DNA of 64,000 bases from contig NZ_CP033918.1 of assembly GCF_003815675.1 (NCBI RefSeq), forward strand, positions 3,410,001 through 3,474,000, read 5' to 3'. Both the position numbers and the translations under genes were made by a program. A model generated the notes under the pieces. The model saw only the letters and a program-made list of their open reading frames with translations. It had not been told where the DNA came from and searched no databases. Shown here piece by piece: positions 52,271 through 60,804 of this stretch; within the stretch, counting starts at the first letter, position 1; every line of letters starts with the position of its first letter. This DNA comes from Chryseobacterium sp. G0186. Its GTDB lineage: Bacteria > Bacteroidota > Bacteroidia > Flavobacteriales > Weeksellaceae.

Positions 52271-53149
52271 ATGAGTGAATTAGAAAATATTCTTAGAGAA
52301 ATAACTCCACTATCTCCTGAAGACAGTTTTCTGGTGTTTGACAGGATCAAGGCCTCCTTCGATTTCCCTTATCACTACCACCCGGAAATTGAGATTAATT
52401 TTGTGTATAAAGGAAAAGGATATCGCAGAATGATAGGAGATCATACCGGAGAAATCGGGAATATCGAACTGGTATTGGTGGGACCGAATTTACCTCATTG
52501 CTGGGCAAACTACAGGTGTAAGAATAGAAAAACACACGAAATTACCATACAGTTTAATCAGGATTTCTTTAATCAGGCCCTGATGGAAAAAAATATCCTG
52601 AAGCCTATCAAAAATCTGATGCAGGATTCTATCAGAGGAATTTTATTTTCTACTGAAACTGCCGAGAAACTCAAGGAATCATTTCTCAATCTATCTAAAA
52701 TGAACAGCTTTGAGTCATTCATAGAGATTATGAAGATCCTTAATGAGCTGGCCATTGCAGAGGATAAAACCCTTTTGTCATCCTACAGCATTGAATTGGA
52801 GACTTTTGCAGATAATGATAAGATGAAAATCATTCATGATTTTGTACATAAGAATTTTGAGAATAAAATAACCTTAGATAATGTGGCTTCATTGGTTAAT
52901 ATGAGTAATGTGACATTCAACCGGTTCATCAAAAAAAGAACAGGGAAAACGTTTATCAATTATCTTAATGAAATAAGAATCAGCTATGCCGCCCGCTGGC
53001 TGATGGAAAAAAACCTTACCGTCTTTGAAATTGCTTTTGAGGCTGGCTTTAATAATATTGCCAATTTCAACAAGGTCTTTAAGTCAATTAAAAAGACAAC
53101 TCCCACTGAATTTAAAGAACAGTTTAAGGGTGTTAAAAAAATTGAATAA
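52271..53149 (+). CDS. AraC-family regulator of the glycan locus
   Basis: A 292-residue regulator with an N-terminal cupin domain (FPYHYHPEIEINFVYKGKGY near 32-51, sugar-binding type) and a C-terminal AraC DNA-binding domain (NKITLDNVASLVNMSNVTFN near 198-217; LTVFEIAFEAGFNNIANFNK near 244-263). It sits between the two copies of the 68-bp box, which makes it the likely protein that binds them. The inducer is probably a mannose-containing oligosaccharide. Confidence 0.88.
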   Translation: MSELENILREITPLSPEDSFLVFDRIKASFDFPYHYHPEIEINFVYKGKGYRRMIGDHTGEIGNIELVLVGPNLPHCWANYRCKNRKTHEITIQFNQDFFNQALMEKNILKPIKNLMQDSIRGILFSTETAEKLKESFLNLSKMNSFESFIEIMKILNELAIAEDKTLLSSYSIELETFADNDKMKIIHDFVHKNFENKITLDNVASLVNMSNVTFNRFIKKRTGKTFINYLNEIRISYAARWLMEKNLTVFEIAFEAGFNNIANFNKVFKSIKKTTPTEFKEQFKGVKKIE

Positions 53150-53534
53150 TACTTTCCTAGTAGGTTTTGTCTACCATTTCCATTCAAAATAAGATAGAAA
53201 TTCAGATGCATATTTTCTCATTTAAATTGGAGAAATAGGATAATAAATCCTCTTTTTTTGATTGCTTTACAGGTGGTTCAATGGGTTGATATATAGCGGT
53301 TTATTTGCTTTTTTGCAAAATCACTGAAAAAATAATATCGTTTTATGATAAAATAGTATTATATCTGACTGGTAACAAAATTTAGATTTGTCAATGTGAA
53401 TTAAATCTTAACAAAACTTTAAATTATTTAATACGTAAATGGCAAAATATTGCCAAAAGAACAATAATTTTTTTGGTATTAAAATATAAAGTAATGTCAT
53501 TGATTCTCAATTAAATCTAACTAATCTAAACCTT
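53150..53534 (+). other. Gene-free promoter region before susC
   Basis: Holds the second 68-bp conserved box (53328-53395) and a 140-nt AT-rich leader. I see no small frame worth calling. Confidence 0.6.
53328..53395 (+). promoter_or_regulatory. Conserved 68-bp promoter box before susC
   Basis: Second copy of the box at 50839-50906, with -7 box TAGATTTG at 53383-53390. Confidence 0.75.
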
Positions 53535-56495
53535 ATGAGAAAAGCAGTTATACCGGTTCTATTTGTTTTTTCCCTTTCTGCAACTGCACAGGAAAGAAAA
53601 GCGGCCGACACTACTAAGACAACCGATATTCAGGAGGTCGTAGTCACCTCTTTGGGGATCAAAAGGCAGGCCCGCTCTCTTACTTACTCCAGTCAGCAGA
53701 TTGGTGGTGACGAGTTGACTGAGGTGAAAACGCCCAATCTTTTAAACTCAATCAACGGAAAAGTTTCCAATGTACAGATCAACAGAACCAATGGTGTAGG
53801 AAGCTCCGTAAGGGTGATCATGAGAGGTAATAAATCTGTAAACAATGCCCAGCCACTCTATGTGATTGATGGTATTCCTATCATTAACGGAACAGGAAAG
53901 TCAGCAGATATCGGACAGTATTCTAATATGCCGGATCCGGGAGATGTTTTAAGTTCCATCAATCCTGATGATATTGAAAGCATGAATTTCCTTAAAGGAG
54001 CTTCTGCTTCTGCATTGTACGGATCTGCAGGAGGAAACGGTGCAATTTTGATTACCACCAAAAAAGGACGTGCAGGTAAAAGTTCAATCACATACAGCTC
54101 CAGTCTTACAGTAGACAGAGCCTACAGTCTTCCAAAACTTCAGCATAGTTATTTGTCTTATGATCCTGCAATCTCAGGTCAGGCTCCAGGGCAATCTACG
54201 GAGAGCTGGGGTGCGAAAGGAGAGTCTAAGGATTATCTTAAAGATTTTCTGCAAACAGGGACTACATGGGTAAATAGCCTTTCTTTTCAGTCTGGAAATG
54301 AAAGATCAACCAGTTATTTCTCTATTGGGAATACGACGAATAAGGGAGTGGTTCCGATGTCATACTTTGATCAATACAATATTTCCTTCAGGAATTCAAG
54401 TAAGTTTCTGGATGATAAATTGACATTAGATGCCAACTTTATTGGCTCTTTGCAGGAAAGTAAGAACAGACAGACTCCGGGAGCCTCTTTTTCTCCTTTA
54501 ACGAGCTTGTACTGGTTGCCAAGAGGAGTTAACTTTGATCAATATGGACCAGATAATTATTCTTATTTAGATAAAACCAGATTTTTACCAGCCCAAAACT
54601 GGTGGGAAGTAAATCCGGACGGAAGCTTCAAAGGAAATCCGGTAACGCAGAATCCTTATTGGATCTTAAACAGAAATCCGGTAACGGTAAGCAACAAGAA
54701 TGCCTATGGGGCTCTTGCACTATCTTATCAGATCAATCCATGGTTGTCTGCAAGAGTGAGAGGGAACTATAGCTGGAATACTTCTGATAGCCAGCGTGAT
54801 ATTGCTGCTTTTTCAGCACCTAGTTTACTGGCGAATGGTATTAATGGCAGAATGCTTAAGAATTTTTATGAAAATTCTTCTACCTATGGAGATGTTTTGC
54901 TTATTGGTAGCCCTAAAATAAGTGAATCGATTTCACTAGATTTTACAGTTGGAGGAAGTGTTAATACAACAAGAAATAAGATAACACAAATTGATAATGC
55001 CTATCTGGCAAATCCTAATCTTTTTACATTGAATAATCTTCAGTGGAGTACAAACAGAGCACCAGGAGACGGATATCATCATACGTATACCAATATGAAA
55101 AAGCAGGTGCAGTCTGTATTTGCAAGTGCTTCCGTAGGGTACAAGAATATGTTCTATGTGGATATGACTTTCAGAAATGACTGGGATTCTACTTTGGCTT
55201 TAACGGGAAGAACCGGTTTTGACTATGAGTCTGTTGGGGTGAATGCTATACTATCTTCTGTCTTTAAACTTCCGGAAGTTATTAATTTCTGGAAGGTAAG
55301 AGGATCTTATGCAACAGTAGGATTGGGATTGCCAACGAATATATCCAATGCAATGGTTGAATACAACAAAGGATATACCTACGGTGTAGATGCAGGAACG
55401 CTTGTATACCCTAAAAGCTCCTTTGCTACAGGGGCCGGCTTTGAAGCTTTACTCCCAAAACCGGAACTTAATAAAACTTTTGAAGCGGGGACTGAACTAA
55501 GAATGTTGAATAACAAATTAAGTTTTGATATCACTTACTATAACTCGAATACGAGTAACCAGTTATTGGAAACTACAATTCCATCATATCTAGGAGGGTT
55601 GATTCCTGGATCATACTACTTAAATGCAGGGAAAATCCGTAATACAGGTTTTGAGTCTTCCTTATCTTATAAAGTTTTCAATTCGGAAAAATTCGGATGG
55701 ACTACTACTGTGAATGCATCAGCAAATAAGAATAAGATTGTTGAGCTATTCCCAACAAGTCTGAATGTTTCTCAGGAACTTCCTTTCTCATTGACAGGAG
55801 GAGGAGAATATACCAAACTTAAATTAGGAGGATCTTTCGGAGATCTTTACGGAATTAAGTTTAAAAGAGATGAACAGGGACGTATTTTAGTGAATGAGAA
55901 AGGGGTTCCAATAGGTGAAACCACTGCTTCTTATCTTGGAAACCCGAACCCTAAGTTTATTCTTGGTTTCAATAACTCATTTAACGTTGGTAAGTTTGGA
56001 ATTTCTTTCCTTATTGATGGTAAATTCGGAGGTAAAGTTCTTTCTCTTACTGAGAAGGCCAATGATGTGTTTGGAGTAAGCCAGGCTACTGCTGATGCCA
56101 GAGATGCTGGCGGAGTGTCTATTCCAAATGCAGTATATGCACCGGGAACTCCAAATGCAGGACAGGCTTATACCGGGACAACTAACGCGAAAGATTATTA
56201 TAAAGCAGTTGGGACTACAGAAGGATTTGGAAAAGGGGTTGATGAAGCCTATTTGTATAGTGCTACAACAGTACGTTTACGCCAGGCTTCTGTTTCATAT
56301 ACCTTTGATATCAATTCAAAATATATGAGAAATGCAACGGTAAGTTTAGTGGGGACTAATTTATTTTTCTTCTATAAAAAAGCACCGTTTGATCCTGAGC
56401 AGGTATCAGGAAACACTCCTGGAGGAGTAGGGGTAGATTCATTCGGACTACCGGTTACCCGATCTATCGGATTATCATTAAAAGCTAACTTCTAA
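53535..56495 (+). CDS. SusC/RagA-family TonB-dependent glycan importer
   Basis: Outer-membrane beta-barrel of 986 residues that imports oligosaccharides with SusD as lid. Signal peptide MRKAVIPVLFVFSLSATAQ, then TonB box DIQEVVVTSLG near 31-41 and plug domain (VRVIMRGNKSVNNAQPLYVIDGIPI near 92-116). Unlike most SusC proteins it lacks the N-terminal carboxypeptidase-like domain. The C-terminal barrel strand ends in an aromatic residue (ISLKANF-type), as usual. The susD gene follows after 17 nt. Confidence 0.95.
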   Translation: MRKAVIPVLFVFSLSATAQERKAADTTKTTDIQEVVVTSLGIKRQARSLTYSSQQIGGDELTEVKTPNLLNSINGKVSNVQINRTNGVGSSVRVIMRGNKSVNNAQPLYVIDGIPIINGTGKSADIGQYSNMPDPGDVLSSINPDDIESMNFLKGASASALYGSAGGNGAILITTKKGRAGKSSITYSSSLTVDRAYSLPKLQHSYLSYDPAISGQAPGQSTESWGAKGESKDYLKDFLQTGTTWVNSLSFQSGNERSTSYFSIGNTTNKGVVPMSYFDQYNISFRNSSKFLDDKLTLDANFIGSLQESKNRQTPGASFSPLTSLYWLPRGVNFDQYGPDNYSYLDKTRFLPAQNWWEVNPDGSFKGNPVTQNPYWILNRNPVTVSNKNAYGALALSYQINPWLSARVRGNYSWNTSDSQRDIAAFSAPSLLANGINGRMLKNFYENSSTYGDVLLIGSPKISESISLDFTVGGSVNTTRNKITQIDNAYLANPNLFTLNNLQWSTNRAPGDGYHHTYTNMKKQVQSVFASASVGYKNMFYVDMTFRNDWDSTLALTGRTGFDYESVGVNAILSSVFKLPEVINFWKVRGSYATVGLGLPTNISNAMVEYNKGYTYGVDAGTLVYPKSSFATGAGFEALLPKPELNKTFEAGTELRMLNNKLSFDITYYNSNTSNQLLETTIPSYLGGLIPGSYYLNAGKIRNTGFESSLSYKVFNSEKFGWTTTVNASANKNKIVELFPTSLNVSQELPFSLTGGGEYTKLKLGGSFGDLYGIKFKRDEQGRILVNEKGVPIGETTASYLGNPNPKFILGFNNSFNVGKFGISFLIDGKFGGKVLSLTEKANDVFGVSQATADARDAGGVSIPNAVYAPGTPNAGQAYTGTTNAKDYYKAVGTTEGFGKGVDEAYLYSATTVRLRQASVSYTFDINSKYMRNATVSLVGTNLFFFYKKAPFDPEQVSGNTPGGVGVDSFGLPVTRSIGLSLKANF

Positions 56496-56512
56496 CTTTT
56501 ACAACTAAGAAA

Positions 56513-58141
56513 ATGAAAATCAATACTATTAAAACATTGGTATTCGGAGCTGCTGTTCTGTTTTCTGCATCAGGATGTACCAATGACTTTGAACAATATA
56601 ATCAGGAAAAGCTGGGCGGACCAGAAAATTTTTACGCAGATTTTATTGCTATTGTTAACCCAATGAAATCCATACAGAGGGGGCTGCAGTCGGATTATCA
56701 GCTTTATCCTAACCTTAGTGCAGATATGTACAGCGGAATGTTCAGTACGGCAACTCAGTTTAATGGTGGAGTAAATAACCTTACTTATTCTATGATGGAT
56801 GGATGGAACAATAGGATTATTGCCAGACAGCAGGATATTTTCAATTATTCTATCATCATTGATAATGCTGCTAAAGGGAACTATTCGGGAATAGATTTTA
56901 CCGGAACATTTGCCGTTAAAAAGATTTTGAAAGTGATTACGGCAGCAAGAGTTTCAGACAATCATGGTCCTTTGGTATACAGTAAATATGAAAAGCCTAA
57001 TCCTAACGGAGTTACTGATTTCGATTCCCAGCAGGATGCTTACAATTATTTTATTGCCGATCTTACTTCAGCGATTACAGATTTACAGAAAATAGCGGCT
57101 ACTCCGGCAACACAGAATGTAGAAGATAAAACTTCATTAAAAAGTGCAGACTTGGTGTACGGAGGAAATATGACTCAATGGGCAAAACTGGCCAATTCAT
57201 TGAAGCTGAGGTTAGCGATGAGAATGAGTTATGCAGATCCGGCCAAATCAAAACAATATGCTGAAGAAGCATTGGCTTCAACCGCAGGATTTATTACTGA
57301 TAATAATGATAATGCATTGATCAGTGTAGGACAGTCTGAATTGAGCTTTATCATCTACTCATGGGGAGACTGTTTGATAGGAGCACCTTTGATGGCCTAT
57401 ATGAACGGATATAATGATCCAAGACTTTCTGCATATGCTATTCCTGCAAAAGATGTAGATGTTCAGGGAAAATATATAGGGGTACGTCAGGGAATTGATT
57501 TAATAAATGGGAAATCCACTTATGGTGCATTCTCACAACCGCAGGCAAAATCAGCATCTGGAGATTATTTTTCAGCAACTGATGGTAAAATGAAATTATT
57601 TACCGCTGCGGAAACATGGTTTCTAAAAGCTGAAGCAGCACTGAGAGGATATGCCGGAGCTGGAGATATTAAGACCAACTATACAACCGGAGTTCAGCAA
57701 TCTTTCGGTGAGTGGGGGAAAAGTGCAGAGGTTGGAACCTATCTTGCCAATACAACAGATACGGAAGCTCCTTATGTTGATCCAAAAAATGCAGACAATA
57801 ACATAGAGGCCGGAAATCCTCAATTAAGTACAATTACCATTGCATGGAATGACGGTGATTCTAACGAAAGAAAGCTGGAAAGAATCATTACCCAAAAATG
57901 GTTGTCTCTTTATCCGAACGGACCTGAAGCATGGGCAGAGCAAAGAAGAACAGGATACCCTATCCTTTTTAAGGTAAGAAAAAATGACAGTGGAGGATTG
58001 ATTAGCACAGATGCAATGATCAGAAGAATTCCTTTCACTATTGATACTAAAATTTCATTGTACAATTACCAACAAGCCTCACAAATGCTTAACGGACCGG
58101 ATACCGGAGGTACAAAATTATGGTGGGATAAAAAACCATAA
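56513..58141 (+). CDS. SusD/RagB-family glycan-binding lipoprotein
   Basis: Outer-membrane surface lipoprotein that captures glycans for SusC. Lipobox ends SASGC, lipidated Cys22. The 542-residue body is helical with TPR-like repeats; the C-terminal SusD region has WLSLYPNGPEAWAEQRRTGY near 462-481, a common SusD signature. It is paired with susC. Confidence 0.94.
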   Translation: MKINTIKTLVFGAAVLFSASGCTNDFEQYNQEKLGGPENFYADFIAIVNPMKSIQRGLQSDYQLYPNLSADMYSGMFSTATQFNGGVNNLTYSMMDGWNNRIIARQQDIFNYSIIIDNAAKGNYSGIDFTGTFAVKKILKVITAARVSDNHGPLVYSKYEKPNPNGVTDFDSQQDAYNYFIADLTSAITDLQKIAATPATQNVEDKTSLKSADLVYGGNMTQWAKLANSLKLRLAMRMSYADPAKSKQYAEEALASTAGFITDNNDNALISVGQSELSFIIYSWGDCLIGAPLMAYMNGYNDPRLSAYAIPAKDVDVQGKYIGVRQGIDLINGKSTYGAFSQPQAKSASGDYFSATDGKMKLFTAAETWFLKAEAALRGYAGAGDIKTNYTTGVQQSFGEWGKSAEVGTYLANTTDTEAPYVDPKNADNNIEAGNPQLSTITIAWNDGDSNERKLERIITQKWLSLYPNGPEAWAEQRRTGYPILFKVRKNDSGGLISTDAMIRRIPFTIDTKISLYNYQQASQMLNGPDTGGTKLWWDKKP

Positions 58142-58301
58142 ATCAACATCACTCAATAATACAGAGGCATCTCAGAAGTCAGATTTATCTGATATTTATT
58201 CTGGCAGGAGAGTACAATCTCCGGTAAATTTATAGTTTCGTTTTAAAGCCGGAATGAAATTTTGAGATGTTCTCTTTTTCTTTAGAATCTTATTTTTTGA
58301 T

Positions 58302-59600
58302 ATGGGAAAAAACAACTCCGGAACCCGTCGGATTCAACCTATTCTTTGGATCTCTACATTGTATTTTGCAATGGGTGTACCCTTTGTAACCATCAATGCG
58401 GTTTCAGGAATTATGTATAAAGATATGGGGGTTTCGGATTCGAAGATTACATTCTGGACAGCTCTTATTTTGTTTTCATGGACGTTGAAACCTCTTTGGA
58501 GCCCTTTCCTGGAAATCTATAAAACCAAGAAATTCTTTGTTGTTTTTACTCAGTTTGCCATAGGAATTCTGTTTGCCCTGATCGCATTAAGTCTGCCTTT
58601 ACATGATTTTTTTAAATACAGTATTGCGCTTTTTGCCGTCATTGCATTTTGTGGTGCCACCCATGATGTGGTAGCAGACGGAACGTATATCGGTTTTCTT
58701 ACCAATAAAGAACAGGCAAAATATATCGGCTGGCAGGGAGCTTTTTATAACCTTGCTAAAATTATCAGTAGTGGTGCATTAGTATACTTTGCAGGCTTTT
58801 TAGAAAAAACAAAAGGAGTTACCCATGCCTGGATGATCATTATGGTAATCTATGCAGTACTGTTTTTTATACTGGCTGTTTATCATTACCTGATTTTGCC
58901 GAAAGAAAATAAAGAAGATGAACAAAAAAAGGAAAAAACCGCCGGAAACATCCGTAAAGAATTGCTGGAAGTGATTACCTCATTCTTTACCAAGAAAAAT
59001 ATCCTGTGGTCTATTCTTTTTATTATTCTGTATCGTTTTGCAGAAGGTTTTGCTATAAAGATTGCTCCCTTGTTTTTTAAAGCACCAAGAACTTCAGGCG
59101 GATTAGGATTATCCACATCAGATATCGGACTTGTTTATGGAACTTATGGATCAGCGGCATTCATTTTAGGATCAGTGCTTGCCGGATATTTTATTTCAGC
59201 CCGTGGTTTAAAGAAATCCTTGATCTGGCTGTGCTGTGCATTCAATATTCCGTTTGTGGTATATGCGCTTTTGGCTTACTATCAGCCAACTGATCTTTTA
59301 CCCGTAGGAATTGCCGTTGTAGTGGAGTATTTTGGATATGGATTTGGTTTTGTAGGGTTGATGCTGTATATGATGCAGCAGATTGCTCCCGGAAAACACA
59401 AAACTGCCCATTATGCATTTGCAACAGGGATCATGAATCTTGGAGTAATGATTCCGGGAATGTTCAGTGGAATGATCAGCGACTGGATCGGATATAAAAT
59501 GTTCTTTATCTGGGTACTGATTGCAACCATTCCTGCCTTTATTGTGACGTTATTAGTTCCTTTCCCTTATTCAGAAAATATCAAAGAAGAACATCGTTAA
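58302..59600 (+). CDS. MFS transporter (AmpG-like), probable sugar carrier
   Basis: A 432-residue inner-membrane protein with about twelve hydrophobic segments. The AmpG/MFS pattern MGVPFVTINAVSGIMYKDMG near 22-41 and SGMISDWIGYKMFFIWVL near the end are visible. In mannan loci such carriers bring the disaccharide Man-GlcNAc or mannose across the inner membrane; AmpG itself imports muropeptides. The substrate is inferred from context. Gap of 160 nt to susD. Confidence 0.88.
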   Translation: MGKNNSGTRRIQPILWISTLYFAMGVPFVTINAVSGIMYKDMGVSDSKITFWTALILFSWTLKPLWSPFLEIYKTKKFFVVFTQFAIGILFALIALSLPLHDFFKYSIALFAVIAFCGATHDVVADGTYIGFLTNKEQAKYIGWQGAFYNLAKIISSGALVYFAGFLEKTKGVTHAWMIIMVIYAVLFFILAVYHYLILPKENKEDEQKKEKTAGNIRKELLEVITSFFTKKNILWSILFIILYRFAEGFAIKIAPLFFKAPRTSGGLGLSTSDIGLVYGTYGSAAFILGSVLAGYFISARGLKKSLIWLCCAFNIPFVVYALLAYYQPTDLLPVGIAVVVEYFGYGFGFVGLMLYMMQQIAPGKHKTAHYAFATGIMNLGVMIPGMFSGMISDWIGYKMFFIWVLIATIPAFIVTLLVPFPYSENIKEEHR

Positions 59601-59608
59601 ACTGGACC

Positions 59609-59643
59609 TAAACCTAACAGGTTTCTAAAACCTGTTAGGTTTA
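59609..59643. terminator. Perfect 16-bp inverted repeat, terminator or dispersed hairpin
   Basis: TAAACCTAACAGGTTT and its exact complement flank a 3-nt loop. This hairpin type, as I recall, is dispersed in Flavobacteriia intergenic regions. It follows the MFS gene by 9 nt but lacks a strong T-run, so it may be a mobile palindrome as much as a terminator. Confidence 0.7.
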
Positions 59644-59710
59644 AATCATACGCATAGCGTTGGCCAGACATTACATAAAACAAATTTAAATATAAAAGTA
59701 AAAATACTTT

Positions 59711-60682
59711 ATGACAGTTCAATCAGTAATGATCCCTTGGCAGGATCGCCCGGAAGGTTGCAATGATATTATGTGGAGGTTTTCCGAAAACCCGATCATT
59801 AACAGATATGCGATACCAACATCCAACAGTATATTCAACAGTGCCGTGATTCCTTTTGAGGATGGATTTGCAGGGGTGTTCCGTTGTGATAACAAAGCGG
59901 TACAGATGAATATTTTTGCAGGACTCAGTAAAGATGGAATCAATTGGGAGATCAATCATGACCCTATAGAAATGCAGGCCGGAAACACGGATATGATTGA
60001 ATCCGATTACAAATACGATCCCCGTGTTACATTTATAGAAGACCGTTACTGGATCACATGGTGCAACGGATATAACGGACCTACCATCGGGATTGGATAT
60101 ACGTTTGACTTTAAAGAGTTTTTCCAGTGCGAAAATGCATTTCTCCCATTCAATAGAAACGGAGTGCTTTTCCCGGAAAAAATCAATGGAAAATATGCGA
60201 TGTTGAGCCGTCCGAGTGACAATGGACATACGCCTTTCGGAGATATTTATATCAGCTACAGCCCGGATATGAAATACTGGGGAGAACACCGTTGTGTAAT
60301 GAAAGTAACTCCTTTTGAAGATAGTGCATGGCAGTGTACAAAGATTGGAGGGGGCCCGGTTCCTATAAAAACAGATGAAGGTTGGTTGCTTTTCTATCAT
60401 GGAGTAATCAATACATGCAGAGGCTTCAGATATTCAATGGGAGCTGCCTTGCTAGACCTTGAGGATCCTACAAAGGTATTGTACAGAACAAAACCTTATC
60501 TATTGGCTCCCGCAGAAGTATATGAATTGACAGGGGATGTTCCCAATGTGGTTTTTCCTTGTGCTGCCTTAACGGAGGGAGACAAAGTAGCAGTCTATTA
60601 TGGTGCTGCCGATACTGTAGTTGCCATGGCCTTCGGGTATATATCAGAAATTATTGATTTTATGAAAAAGAATTCAATTTAA
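59711..60682 (+). CDS. GH130 beta-mannoside phosphorylase
   Basis: Cytoplasmic enzyme that phosphorolyses beta-1,4-mannosyl-N-acetylglucosamine (the core of N-glycans) to mannose-1-phosphate and GlcNAc; Bacteroides BT1033 and UhgbMP are the model enzymes, about the same length. The catalytic Asp103 is in [11 protein letters not shown] and the phosphate-binding residues lie around [15 protein letters not shown] near 230-244. No signal peptide. The gene links the glycosidases outside to central metabolism. Confidence 0.9.
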   Translation: MTVQSVMIPWQDRPEGCNDIMWRFSENPIINRYAIPTSNSIFNSAVIPFEDGFAGVFRCDNKAVQMNIFAGLSKDGINWEINHDPIEMQAGNTDMIESDYKYDPRVTFIEDRYWITWCNGYNGPTIGIGYTFDFKEFFQCENAFLPFNRNGVLFPEKINGKYAMLSRPSDNGHTPFGDIYISYSPDMKYWGEHRCVMKVTPFEDSAWQCTKIGGGPVPIKTDEGWLLFYHGVINTCRGFRYSMGAALLDLEDPTKVLYRTKPYLLAPAEVYELTGDVPNVVFPCAALTEGDKVAVYYGAADTVVAMAFGYISEIIDFMKKNSI

Positions 60683-60703
60683 ATAATCTAAAGTTTTGAA
60701 AAT

Positions 60704-60781
60704 ATGTTGAGCACCTTAATTTCTCTGCTTTTTGGGATCTTTGTGATGGTTTTCATATTTTTAAACCAACTTTTAAAGTAA
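60704..60781 (+). CDS. 25-residue hydrophobic peptide between GH130 and GH92 genes
   Basis: A small frame, ATG to TAA, 21 nt after the GH130 stop and 23 nt before the GH92 start. It encodes one hydrophobic helix (LISLLFGIFVMVFIFLN) with a Lys at the end. Its position inside the operon and the absence of other explanation for the spacing suggest it may be translated. No family recognised. Confidence 0.45.
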   Translation: MLSTLISLLFGIFVMVFIFLNQLLK

Positions 60782-60804
60782 AAAACATCCTGACCTCTCT
60801 TATC

